From positions 1-8,062 of the forward strand of contig JAFTCU010000155.1 of the NCBI GenBank assembly GCA_017454585.1: a DNA stretch of 8,062 nucleotides. Reading direction: 5' to 3'. The stretch is from Thermoguttaceae bacterium (GTDB lineage Bacteria; Planctomycetota; Planctomycetia; Pirellulales; Thermoguttaceae). Below the pieces are notes generated by a model that was given only the letters and a program-made list of their open reading frames with translations, was not told the DNA's origin and searched no databases. Positions 1 to 6,413 of this stretch are shown piece after piece. The position numbers and the translations under genes were made by a program. Every line of letters begins with the position of its first letter. Within the stretch, counting starts at the first letter, position 1.

Positions 1-1
1 G

Positions 2-148
2 ATCCAGAACAGCACGGTCATTTACGGCGGCACGGGCCACGGCACGCTTCCGACCCCGTTCAATGGCCGCACGAAGGGCCACATTTCGTTCTCCGGCCAC
101 GGCTGCCCGGTCCAGTTCCGCAACGTCTGGATCCGCGCGGAAGAATAA
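2..148 (+). CDS. C-terminal fragment of a DUF1080-type (3-keto-disaccharide hydrolase) protein
   Basis: This is the last 48 codons of a gene that enters from the left edge; the frame starts at base 2 and ends with TAA at 146-148. The tail contains GHISFSGHGCPVQFRNVWIR. That matches the way DUF1080 / 3-keto-disaccharide hydrolase domains close, with a final strand of the form 'G-x-I-x-(L/F)-x-x-H-G-x-P-V-x-(F/Y)-R-N-(I/V)-W-(I/V)-R'. The fold is a concanavalin-like beta sandwich related to glycoside hydrolase family 16 and is greatly expanded in planctomycetes, usually in secreted proteins that act on sugar substrates. Only the last strands are visible, so substrate, signal peptide and any fused domains cannot be judged. 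A strong terminator follows 28 bases after the stop, so this is the last gene of its transcript. The family call rests on one motif recognised by eye. Confidence 0.65.
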   Translation: MQNSTVIYGGTGHGTLPTPFNGRTKGHISFSGHGCPVQFRNVWIRAEE

Positions 149-176
149 TTTCGGCAGGGATCAGATATTTCCACAG

Positions 177-215
177 AAAAACGGAAACGCGACAAAAAAC
201 ACGTTTCCGTTTTTT
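177..215 (+). terminator. Intrinsic terminator of the DUF1080-type gene
   Basis: A perfect 13-base inverted repeat (177-189 with 202-214) has the core CGGAAACG / CGTTTCCG, a 12-base loop, and an upper strand that runs straight into TTTTTT followed by CTTTT. The A-tract on the 5' side pairs with the T-tract, so the structure could also work on the minus strand, although no gene reads into it closely from that side. It lies 28 bases after the TAA at 146-148, the usual place for a rho-independent terminator. Confidence 0.85.
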
Positions 216-279
216 CTTTTATGGGACCAGCTCAAAGTTCAAGTCCAGCCTGCTGCACACTCCAGCGACTATAGGCCCC

Positions 280-314
280 GCGGATTGGGCGGACGAGGCG
301 GATTAAGGCGGATT
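280..314 (+). repeat. Short direct array of GCGGA(TT) units
   Basis: GCGGA occurs four times, starting at 280, 289, 298 and 308, a spacing of 9, 9 and 10 bases. Three of the four continue as CGGATT. The array is in a non-coding stretch between the terminator at 177-215 and the inverted element at 391-535. It shares the CGGATT core and near-10-base period with that element, so the two may have a common origin. No reading frame here looks coding, and nothing else is recognisable between 216 and 390. Confidence 0.5.
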
Positions 315-390
315 TGATTTAAATAATAAAAGGGAGCTCCAAAAATCTCCCCTTTTCCCAAGTGTGAGCGCCACCTGCTTCCAACCTCAA

Positions 391-535
391 TTTAAACACG
401 GATTTTCACGGATTAAAAGGATTTTCACAGATTTTTCTAAAGGACGTTTGGAACTTTTCCCGGCTTTTAACTAAATAGAACGAAATCCTTTTCATCCTGT
501 AAATCCGTGAAAATCCGTGAAAATCCATGTTCAAA
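391..535. repeat. Inverted element built from CGGATT-cored decamers
   Basis: The left arm (391-414) and right arm (512-535) are inverted copies matching at 22 of 24 positions. Inside the arms the unit is a decamer: the right arm has three tandem copies of AAATCCGTGA-type sequence (501-510, 511-520, 521-530, the last degenerate), and the left arm has CGGATT at 399 and 409, then decayed GGATT/AGATT units near 419 and 430. The central part (about 435-495) is AT-rich with no convincing coding frame. Arrays of this kind ('CACGGATTTTCACGGATT') are repetitive and intergenic in several phyla, and I recall them flanking GxxExxY-family genes. Here no such gene is present. The element may be a non-autonomous or decayed copy, or simply a structured intergenic repeat. 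The inversion and periodicity are visible directly; the relation to a mobile family is recollection. Confidence 0.65.
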
Positions 536-585
536 TTAAAGAGTGAAAGCGAAACGTGTCTGGAGTTTTGGATGGGAGGTTTACG

Positions 586-605
586 GAAATTCATTTTGGA
601 ATTTC
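586..605 (-). other. Weak AT-rich hairpin just after tilS stop
   Basis: Seven-base inverted repeat GAAATTC (586-592) / GAATTTC (599-605) with a 6-base loop, starting one base beyond the tilS stop codon on the minus strand. It lacks GC pairs and has no T-run after it, so it is a poor intrinsic terminator. It is listed as the only structure seen at the tilS 3' end before the inverted element. Confidence 0.25.
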
Positions 606-606
606 T

Positions 607-1617
607 TCAAAACTCGATCCAAATCCCGCCATCTTCCCGCCTCACTTGGACTTTTCCCGGGAACACGCGGGCCGTTTCTTCTTCGTTCATCGCCATTTGC
701 GCGAGTTGGGACCACTCTTCCTGACCCATGTTCTGTTGGGGGAGGCCGTTTTTACGCCACAGAAGCCGGAAAAGTTCCGTCCACAAAAACCGCCGGGATC
801 CCTCGGGCAGAAAATCCGTAAACTGCCGTACTTCCGGCAGAGCGGGCTGAATACGGAACCCATTCCCCACCGGTGCGACGCACAGATCCGCGAGCCGCTG
901 GGCCTGAGCCTCCACAAAACACTGCGTTTCCCCCACAAGAGCCCCGAGCCGCACGAGCGCCGCATCCAGCATCGGGTTAAAATCCTGCCGGAGCTTCGGC
1001 AGAAGTTCCAGCCGGAGCCGGTTTCGGGCCAAACGGACGTTGAAATTGCTGGAATCGGTCCGAAATCTCTGCCCGATGGCCGTCAGGTAGTCGAGGATCT
1101 CCGCCCGGGTGAACGTCAAAAGGGGTCGCACGAGCGTCACGGCCTCGGTGAGCCGGCGCAGTTTCGTCATTCCGGCCAGACCCGCCGGCCCGGTCCCCCG
1201 CAGGATCCGGTAAAGAATCGTTTCGGCCTGGTCGTCCTGATGGTGGGCCAGCGCGAGAAACCGGCACCCGAGCGTTTCGGCGGTCCGCGTGAGAAAATCG
1301 TACCGGGCTCGCCGCGCGTCCGCTTCCAGACCGTCGGCGGTCCGCTTAATGACCAGCCGCTCACAGACACACTGAACGTCAAGGGTTTCACAGAGTTTCC
1401 TCACAAATGCCTCGTCCCGGTCGGATTCTTCTCCCCGGAGCTGGTGATTCGCGTGGGCGGCGAAAAGTTTCAGGCCGAAAGTCTCCCTCCAGGAGCTGAA
1501 AAGCCGCAGGAGCGCCACACTGTCCGCCCCTCCGGAGACGCCGATCAGGATCCGGTACGGTGACCAGCGCGCGAGGTCTGTAATGGCGGCGAATTTTTCT
1601 TCGAGTGGTTGACGCAT
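607..1617 (-). CDS. tilS: tRNA(Ile)-lysidine synthase, short form lacking the C-terminal domain
   Basis: TilS is a cytoplasmic N-type ATP pyrophosphatase that joins lysine to C34 of the CAU-anticodon tRNA-Ile, changing it to read AUA and be charged with isoleucine; it is normally essential. The 336-residue product has the PP-loop SGGADS at residues 28-33, followed by the family segments HANHQLRGEESDRD, AHHQDDQAETILYRILRG, GPAGLAGM, RPLL and DSSNFNVRLARNRLR, all in the expected order. The C-terminal part fits the middle substrate-binding region and stops after 'VQVRREDGGIWIEF', where longer homologues such as the ~430-residue E. coli enzyme continue into the TilS_C domain. It is therefore a short form like that of Aquifex. 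ATG at 1617 was chosen because it lies about 27 residues before the PP-loop; the frame stays open upstream to 1782, but that stretch overlaps the promoter and has no family similarity. No clear Shine-Dalgarno precedes the ATG. The stop is TGA. The gene is divergent from its right neighbour and apparently monocistronic. Confidence 0.94.
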   Translation of the reverse strand: MRQPLEEKFAAITDLARWSPYRILIGVSGGADSVALLRLFSSWRETFGLKLFAAHANHQLRGEESDRDEAFVRKLCETLDVQCVCERLVIKRTADGLEADARRARYDFLTRTAETLGCRFLALAHHQDDQAETILYRILRGTGPAGLAGMTKLRRLTEAVTLVRPLLTFTRAEILDYLTAIGQRFRTDSSNFNVRLARNRLRLELLPKLRQDFNPMLDAALVRLGALVGETQCFVEAQAQRLADLCVAPVGNGFRIQPALPEVRQFTDFLPEGSRRFLWTELFRLLWRKNGLPQQNMGQEEWSQLAQMAMNEEETARVFPGKVQVRREDGGIWIEF

Positions 1618-1689
1618 GGGAACAAACCACGGCTGGTTCAGGGCCGCGAAATATTTGAGGCAGAAGTGAAAGGTTTTTCGGGTCACGTT

Positions 1690-1704
1690 GGAGGTACAAC
1701 CTCC
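1690..1704 (-). other. Leader hairpin in the tilS 5' UTR
   Basis: GGAGGT (1690-1695) and ACCTCC (1699-1704) form a 6-base stem with a 3-base loop. If the tilS promoter at 1722-1749 is right, this hairpin sits within the first bases of an approximately 100-base leader. It could protect the 5' end or be incidental; no attenuator arrangement is visible. Confidence 0.35.
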
Positions 1705-1721
1705 CAGATTCTTTTTCCCAA

Positions 1722-1749
1722 ATTTTAATCTTTGGCTGAAAAAAGTCAA
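1722..1749 (-). promoter_or_regulatory. Sigma70-like promoter for tilS
   Basis: On the minus strand a -35 TTGACT (plus coordinates 1744-1749) and a -10 TAAAAT (1722-1727) are separated by 16 bases. Each box differs from consensus at one position. Transcription would begin near 1715, about 100 bases before the chosen tilS ATG. This also argues against the longer tilS start at 1782, which would lie upstream of the promoter. Confidence 0.65.
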
Positions 1750-1757
1750 GGGGTGGG

Positions 1758-1787
1758 ATGTTCGTCCAGCCCAAACGAACATTTTTT
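1758..1787 (+). terminator. Terminator-like hairpin in the divergent spacer, facing right
   Basis: ATGTTCGT (1758-1765) and ACGAACAT (1775-1782) form a perfect 8-base stem with a 9-base loop, followed on the plus strand by a T-run to 1787. No plus-strand gene lies immediately upstream, since tilS is antisense there. Its use would be to stop transcripts running across tilS from the left, or to end a small unseen transcript. The stem is only moderately GC-rich, so strength is uncertain. Confidence 0.45.
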
Positions 1788-1809
1788 CCTAAATTTTCAA
1801 TTTTTTTGG
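1783..1809 (+). repeat. AT-rich upstream element, copy 1
   Basis: The stretch reads T5, CCT, then AAATTTTCA, A, T7 and GG. A close variant lies upstream of the ExbB-like gene at 7559-7585, and a looser one at 1712-1735. It ends 154 bases before the ATG of the large exported protein, compared with 172 for the copy before 7758. Low complexity makes chance similarity possible. Confidence 0.35.
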
Positions 1810-1830
1810 GAAATTTGGGAGGGGGGAGCC

Positions 1831-1899
1831 TTGCGCAAACCGGGATTTTCTGGTTAAAATAATAAATTGTGAAAAGTACGCACTTTTTTATTATCACAA
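1831..1899 (+). promoter_or_regulatory. Promoter and operator-like palindrome for the 1446-residue protein gene
   Basis: Two sigma70-like arrangements are visible. The first is TTGCGC (1831-1836), 18 bases, TAAAAT (1855-1860). The second is TTGTGA (1867-1872), 16 bases, TATTAT (1889-1894). The second is wrapped in symmetry: TTGTGA (1867-1872) is the inverse of TCACAA (1894-1899), and inside it AAAAGT (1872-1877) is the inverse of ACTTTT (1882-1887) around a 4-base loop. A regulator binding this symmetry would cover the -35 to -10 region. TGTGA...TCACA resembles CRP half-sites, but the spacing is far wider than a CRP site. The start from the second promoter would give a leader of about 60 bases. 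Confidence 0.45.
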
Positions 1900-1950
1900 A
1901 CACTTCAACAAAAATGACTTTTGGCGCACCAAAGTGAATTATATCGTGTA

Positions 1951-1956
1951 GAGGAG
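1951..1956 (+). promoter_or_regulatory. Ribosome binding site fixing the start at 1964
   Basis: GAGGAG ends 7 bases before the ATG at 1964, a strong Shine-Dalgarno. It supports this ATG, which is also directly followed by a good signal peptide. Confidence 0.8.
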
Positions 1957-1963
1957 AAATAAA

Positions 1964-4900
1964 ATGCTCTGGAACCGGTCAAACGACTTCCTGAAATTGG
2001 CCCTTGCGCTGGGTTTGGCGTGGGTTTTGGCTCTCGCCCCCACCAGTTTGCGCGCGGACGAAAAGACGGACGAGAAGGACGCGGCAGCGACTGCTCATCT
2101 GTCTAATTTTATTACGCTGATGCGACTCAACGGCTTCGCAGATTTGGGGATTTACTATCTGGAACAGTTGAATGAGGCAAAGCAGCTTCCCGCAGCTTTC
2201 CAAAAGGAATATGATTTTCAGCTCGCGGTTTTGACGGAGGCCTCCGCCAACCTGGCGCGAAAGTATGAAGATCGCCTGGAAGCCTACGACAAAGCAATTA
2301 CGCTCCTCGAAAAATACATCAAGGAAAATCCCGATGGGGAGAATTTCTACGTTGCCATTGGTTTCCTGCCGAACATCCGCCTGAACAAAAACCTCGTTTA
2401 CCAGGCCATGGGGAACTTGAACGACCCCTTCAAGATCGATGACTCCAAGATGAACGACGAGGAAAAGAAGGAACTCGAGAAACGTAAGACCCAATTCACC
2501 GCCGACAAAAAGAAGTACGAGGAACTCGCACGCGGTGAACTGAAGAAAAACATTGACTTCCTTACCGAGTACGAAAAAATCATCCTCGACGGCGCGAAGA
2601 AACTCGACCCGAACAACAAAGAACAGAACGCGAAACGAAATGATATGCTGAACGAGCTGCACAGCATTCGTATGGCTCGTGGAAACACGTATTACGAAAT
2701 CGCGAAGACGTACCCGGAAGGAAGCAAAGAAAGAAATGAAAATCTTGACAAAGCGCGCCTCCAGTACAAGTTCTTTTGGGATAAATACAAGGAACAGGGC
2801 CTTCTGATCGCTTTCCGCGGTCATATTAACGAGGCCAAAATGTTCATCGAGATGAAAAAGTATGCCGGAAAAGGCGAAGCCATTGAAATCCTCGGTGACC
2901 TGTATAGTGGTTTGAAAGAAGTCGTTTCTCAGGACGAAATCCTTCGAAACGTTTTCGTTGAGGTCTGTACGTGTTACCTGAAAATCTTTGCTGACAAAGA
3001 CTCGGGCGTCAAGCCGGACAAAGATCAGCAGACCATCCTTCTGGAAACGATGCAGCAGTTTGATCCTTCCAAAACAGGGTCCATCCTTCGTACCTACGGG
3101 ATCGAAGGGACTGCGGTTGGTATTGAGATGCGTCTGGCGTATATCGCCTATATGGAACATTTTCTGGATTTGAACAAACCGAAGGACGAACCCAAATGGC
3201 GCGGCATCCTGAAAGAAGACGTTCGCCGTTTGTATGCTCTGCCGGCCAACCCGTTCCTGAACGAGATCCGCGCTCTGCATATTCGTTACTTCCCTGAAGA
3301 ACACGTGGGTGATCAGGAAACCAGTCTGACCTTCGCAAACTACAAGAAAGAGCTGAAGGCGAAGCAGGCCGCAAACCTGAAACTCCCTCCGGAGAAGCGT
3401 GATAATTTGTACCTGGAACTGCATAAGTTCGCACTAAAGGAATTTTCGATCTACTGCAAGGCGCGTGCCGAGCAGCAGACTGCGACCGATGCCGACCGCA
3501 AGGCCGAAATTAAGGACATTCTTACGAACAATCCGCCGAAGCTGCTCGAGGTTTTCGAGATGTTGGAGTCGCTGAAGTCGTATATTCTGCGAGTGAAACA
3601 GTTCGAGATTCTCACTCTGGACCGTTTCTACCGTGCGCAGATGCTGTACTTCGCCGGCAAACAGTACGAATCAATCGCCCTGCTGGACTTCATCGCGAAG
3701 CGTTACAGCAGTTCAACGCAGGCGTCGAACGCACTCTACTACGAGATGGCGTACCTCTCTCTCCTAATCAGTACGGAATATCGGGAAGTCAAGAAGCAGA
3801 TCCAGGCTGGAGAAATCACCCAAAAAGAAGCCCTCAAAATGTTCCGCGGCGAGCTTGAGCTTTTGGCCTCGTGCATTGAAATGAAGGATAAAATGCTCCA
3901 GGAACCTTCCAAGTACGCTCTTGATGAAGTGGATGATGCCGGGCAGCCGATTCCGAAGCCGATCACCAAAATGGCGATGGCCGAGGAGTGGGAACGCCTT
4001 TGCAAACTCTGCCTGATGGCGGGAGCGATCGATATGGCTCAGGAGTACATCCAGAAAATTCCGTCCGACAGTGAAAACCGGGCGGCTCTGGAACTCTCCA
4101 TTGGTTTCAGTCACTGGAATATGTACATCGAATACAAACGCGCAGACGATAACGCGAAGCCGTTCTCCGAAAAGCAGGCTTCTGACTACCAGAAACTCGC
4201 GCTTGAATTGCTCGAAAACGGCGCCCAGAAGCTGAAAAAATCTGTGAAGAAACCGGAAGACGTGACCTCGACAGTGGTTGCGGCTGCGATGACCCTTTGC
4301 GACAGTTACTCTCGCCGCGGTGATAACAAAAGCGCGATCAAGTGGCTGAACGATGAAACGATCGGTCCGTACAAACTCCTCTGCGATGGTCATCCCGCTG
4401 TGACAGATGACAAAAAGGACAGGATCCTGAACATCGCTCTGGTCGCGTTCGTTTCGGAAAATGACATGGAAAAAGCCAACGACGCCATGGACCGTCTCGA
4501 AAAACTGGCGGCTTCCGAAGACGCTGGCAGCGAAATGGAAGAGAAACTCACCAAGAAATATATGAGCCTTGGGATTCAGCTCCGCGACAACCTGCAGAGT
4601 ATGAAAGCCTCGGGTGATGAGGAAGCTCTGGCCAAAGTCAAAGACGTTCAAAAAGGGTTTGAAGACTTCCTGAAACGTATTCAGGAACGGGAAAATGGAA
4701 CCTCCTACGCTTCTTTGAACTGGATCGCGCAGACGTTCATCTCCCTCGCAGAAGGCAGTATGGAAGGAAATAAGGTCGGTGAGGAATCGAAGAAATACTT
4801 CGAGGCCGCCATCGGTACCTATGAAACCATGCTGGAACGTATGAAGTCCGATCCCTCTGATTTTGTCGCCAATGCGGACGAAGCAAAAATCGCAAACCTG

Positions 4901-6304
4901 ACGATTGGCCTGCAGCGCAAAATCGCAGAGACCGCTGAAGAATTGGGCGATTACGAAAAAGCTGATAAATACTATCGGCTCGTCCTCACCGCGAAACCCG
5001 GCCTGATGGAACTCCAGTACAAGATGATGAATATGTATGTCAACTGGTCGCTTTCCATTACGGATCCGGAAAAATCCAAGGACAAAGTCAATCTCCTGGT
5101 TCAGGCCCGAGTCGGGATCAAGTCGGATGACAAGAAAAAGACGATTTGCCGCGGTTGGACCGGGGTACAGCGTGGCTTGAACAGCTTCATCGTTCTGGAT
5201 GAGAGTAACGATGACCCGACGGCTCCGCAGAAACGCTGGCTCTATTACTATGCTTTCCTCCAGGAAAACAAAGTGAATTACCTCTACGGTCTGGCCAAGG
5301 GCAAGACGGATGAAAAGGGTAAGGAAGCGCTGACTGCCGCGATGAACGGGATCCGACGCGCCTTCGATGGTGGAAACGGCTCCAGCACAGATTACGGCGG
5401 ATCGATCCCGAAACTCGACGCCGACGGAAATCCAACGGACGAATATTTTGAAAAGGACGGTCTTGTTTACGAACCGCTGGCGGATGATTACGAGGCTCTT
5501 CTGAAGAACATCCAGAAAGCTCTCGGCGAAGAACCGACCGGTTTCGCGAACTGGAAGCGTGAGGTCGTGGAAGACACGCCGGAAGACGCTGACGCATTTA
5601 CCGCCGCCCAGATCGAAGATAACGAACAGCTGGAAGGGCTTGAAATGAGCCGTCTCGCTACCGAGGAAGACTACGCCCGCAAGATGATGACACCCAAACC
5701 GAAGCCTACTCCGCAGTGGCTCACCTACACGTACTACGGAATTGGCGGGCTCGTCGTACTGATTTTCCTCTTCGTGATGCTCCGCGGCGGAGGAAACTCC
5801 AAGGCTGCGAAACGCCGTAAGGCCATGCTGGCGAAGACCTCGGTCCCGAAGGACGGCGCTGCTTTCCAGGCGGGAAGTGAGGAGCAAGCCGCTCCGGTTT
5901 CGCTTGGTATTGGTGATGAGGTCGTGGACTCCAAGGCGGGAGCAAGTGCTTTCGCCGCGATGGGGTTCGGCGATGCTCCGGTAATCGAGGAAGAACCGAA
6001 GAAGGAAGAAACTCCTGCCTTCGATTTCGGCTTTGGTGACGCTCCGGCCGCGAAACCCGCTCCGGCGGCTGACAAACCGGTCGTGAAGAAAGTCGTTAAG
6101 AAACCCGCTCCGGCAGCACCGGCTCCGGCTGAAAAACCTGCGGAAGCGGTTGAAAAGCAGCCGGTGAAGAAGGTCGTGAAGAAAGTTGTGAAGAAACCGG
6201 CTCCGACGGCTGATGCTCCGGCCGAAAAACCGGAAGAGAAACCGACTGAAGCGGCTCCGGCCAAGAAAGTCATTAAACTCGTGAAGAAACCGGAGAACAA
6301 GTAG
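1964..6304 (+). CDS. Giant exported TPR-like protein with C-terminal membrane anchor and Lys/Pro-rich tail
   Basis: I do not recognise a named family. The 1446-residue product starts with a Sec signal peptide (residues 1-31: basic start, hydrophobic 12-25, probable cut after LRA). Residues about 32-1245 are charged, mostly helical and rich in Lys, Glu, Tyr and Leu, with TPR-like helix pairs, for example near 98-125 (YDKAITLLEKYIKENP), about 550-600 (YRAQMLYFAGKQYESIALLD) and 986-1020 (AEELGDYEKADKYYRLVL). A single transmembrane helix spans about 1253-1273, followed by R1274 and KAAKRRK, so by the positive-inside rule the final 173 residues are cytoplasmic and the bulk extracytoplasmic. The tail has GFGDAP twice (1334-1339, 1356-1361) and three basic VVKK/VIKL blocks (1373-1384, 1401-1414, 1434-1446) spaced by Pro-Ala-Glu linkers. 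The start has a strong Shine-Dalgarno; the stop is TAG. It probably forms a unit with the 353-residue gene and perhaps the ExbB-like gene, suggesting a scaffold or lever of an envelope machine. That role is inferred from context only. Confidence 0.9.
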   Translation: MLWNRSNDFLKLALALGLAWVLALAPTSLRADEKTDEKDAAATAHLSNFITLMRLNGFADLGIYYLEQLNEAKQLPAAFQKEYDFQLAVLTEASANLARKYEDRLEAYDKAITLLEKYIKENPDGENFYVAIGFLPNIRLNKNLVYQAMGNLNDPFKIDDSKMNDEEKKELEKRKTQFTADKKKYEELARGELKKNIDFLTEYEKIILDGAKKLDPNNKEQNAKRNDMLNELHSIRMARGNTYYEIAKTYPEGSKERNENLDKARLQYKFFWDKYKEQGLLIAFRGHINEAKMFIEMKKYAGKGEAIEILGDLYSGLKEVVSQDEILRNVFVEVCTCYLKIFADKDSGVKPDKDQQTILLETMQQFDPSKTGSILRTYGIEGTAVGIEMRLAYIAYMEHFLDLNKPKDEPKWRGILKEDVRRLYALPANPFLNEIRALHIRYFPEEHVGDQETSLTFANYKKELKAKQAANLKLPPEKRDNLYLELHKFALKEFSIYCKARAEQQTATDADRKAEIKDILTNNPPKLLEVFEMLESLKSYILRVKQFEILTLDRFYRAQMLYFAGKQYESIALLDFIAKRYSSSTQASNALYYEMAYLSLLISTEYREVKKQIQAGEITQKEALKMFRGELELLASCIEMKDKMLQEPSKYALDEVDDAGQPIPKPITKMAMAEEWERLCKLCLMAGAIDMAQEYIQKIPSDSENRAALELSIGFSHWNMYIEYKRADDNAKPFSEKQASDYQKLALELLENGAQKLKKSVKKPEDVTSTVVAAAMTLCDSYSRRGDNKSAIKWLNDETIGPYKLLCDGHPAVTDDKKDRILNIALVAFVSENDMEKANDAMDRLEKLAASEDAGSEMEEKLTKKYMSLGIQLRDNLQSMKASGDEEALAKVKDVQKGFEDFLKRIQERENGTSYASLNWIAQTFISLAEGSMEGNKVGEESKKYFEAAIGTYETMLERMKSDPSDFVANADEAKIANLTIGLQRKIAETAEELGDYEKADKYYRLVLTAKPGLMELQYKMMNMYVNWSLSITDPEKSKDKVNLLVQARVGIKSDDKKKTICRGWTGVQRGLNSFIVLDESNDDPTAPQKRWLYYYAFLQENKVNYLYGLAKGKTDEKGKEALTAAMNGIRRAFDGGNGSSTDYGGSIPKLDADGNPTDEYFEKDGLVYEPLADDYEALLKNIQKALGEEPTGFANWKREVVEDTPEDADAFTAAQIEDNEQLEGLEMSRLATEEDYARKMMTPKPKPTPQWLTYTYYGIGGLVVLIFLFVMLRGGGNSKAAKRRKAMLAKTSVPKDGAAFQAGSEEQAAPVSLGIGDEVVDSKAGASAFAAMGFGDAPVIEEEPKKEETPAFDFGFGDAPAAKPAPAADKPVVKKVVKKPAPAAPAPAEKPAEAVEKQPVKKVVKKVVKKPAPTADAPAEKPEEKPTEAAPAKKVIKLVKKPENK

Positions 6305-6314
6305 TTTCCCGACG

Positions 6315-6345
6315 GCGAGAGACTCGCTTCGTGCGAGACTCTCGC
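6315..6345 (+). other. Strong intergenic hairpin between the two repeat-protein genes
   Basis: GCGAGAGACTCGC (6315-6327) and GCGAGACTCTCGC (6333-6345) pair as 7 + 5 base pairs around one A-A mismatch (6322/6338), with a 5-base loop. It begins 10 bases after the TAG at 6302-6304. No T-run follows directly (the next bases are TGATAGAAATTTT), so it looks more like a partial terminator or an mRNA stability element setting the ratio of the two proteins than a full stop. Confidence 0.65.
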
Positions 6346-6400
6346 TGATAGAAATTTTATACTCAACAAAAAATTAATTCCCCCAAGGGACATCATACAC

Positions 6401-6406
6401 AAGGAG
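6401..6406 (+). promoter_or_regulatory. Ribosome binding site for the 353-residue protein
   Basis: AAGGAG with 7 bases to the ATG at 6414. It fixes the start, and a signal peptide follows at once. No convincing separate promoter is seen in the 109-base gap, so co-transcription with the upstream gene is likely. Confidence 0.8.
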
Positions 6407-6413
6407 ATTAAAT

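Noticed and set aside
391..535. CRISPR array
   Set aside because: The units are only 10 bases, abut one another without unique spacers, and occur in both orientations.
406..594. 62-codon minus-strand frame across the inverted element
   Set aside because: Translation of the repeat itself; no ribosome binding site and no similarity to GxxExxY or other proteins.
556..1563. 335-codon open frame on the plus strand over tilS
   Set aside because: In register antisense shadow of tilS, caused by the same codon avoidance; the minus-strand product has clear TilS motifs.
1618..1782. N-terminal extension of tilS to the upstream ATG at 1782
   Set aside because: The added 55 residues are not TilS-like and the stretch contains the tilS promoter boxes; the ATG at 1617 gives the usual distance to the PP-loop.
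1868..1898. CRP-type site (TGTGA...TCACA) upstream of the giant gene
   Set aside because: The half-sites are 21 bases apart rather than the 6 of a CRP site, so only a generic palindrome is claimed.
3764..5887. 707-codon open frame on the minus strand inside the giant gene, with a second one at 1979-3424
   Set aside because: Both are exactly in register with the sense codons, so they are open only because the sense gene avoids TTA, CTA and TCA; their ends fall on sense CTA (3764) and TCA (1979) codons. The sense frame has a signal peptide, a strong ribosome binding site and a TM helix; the antisense proteins have no such features.
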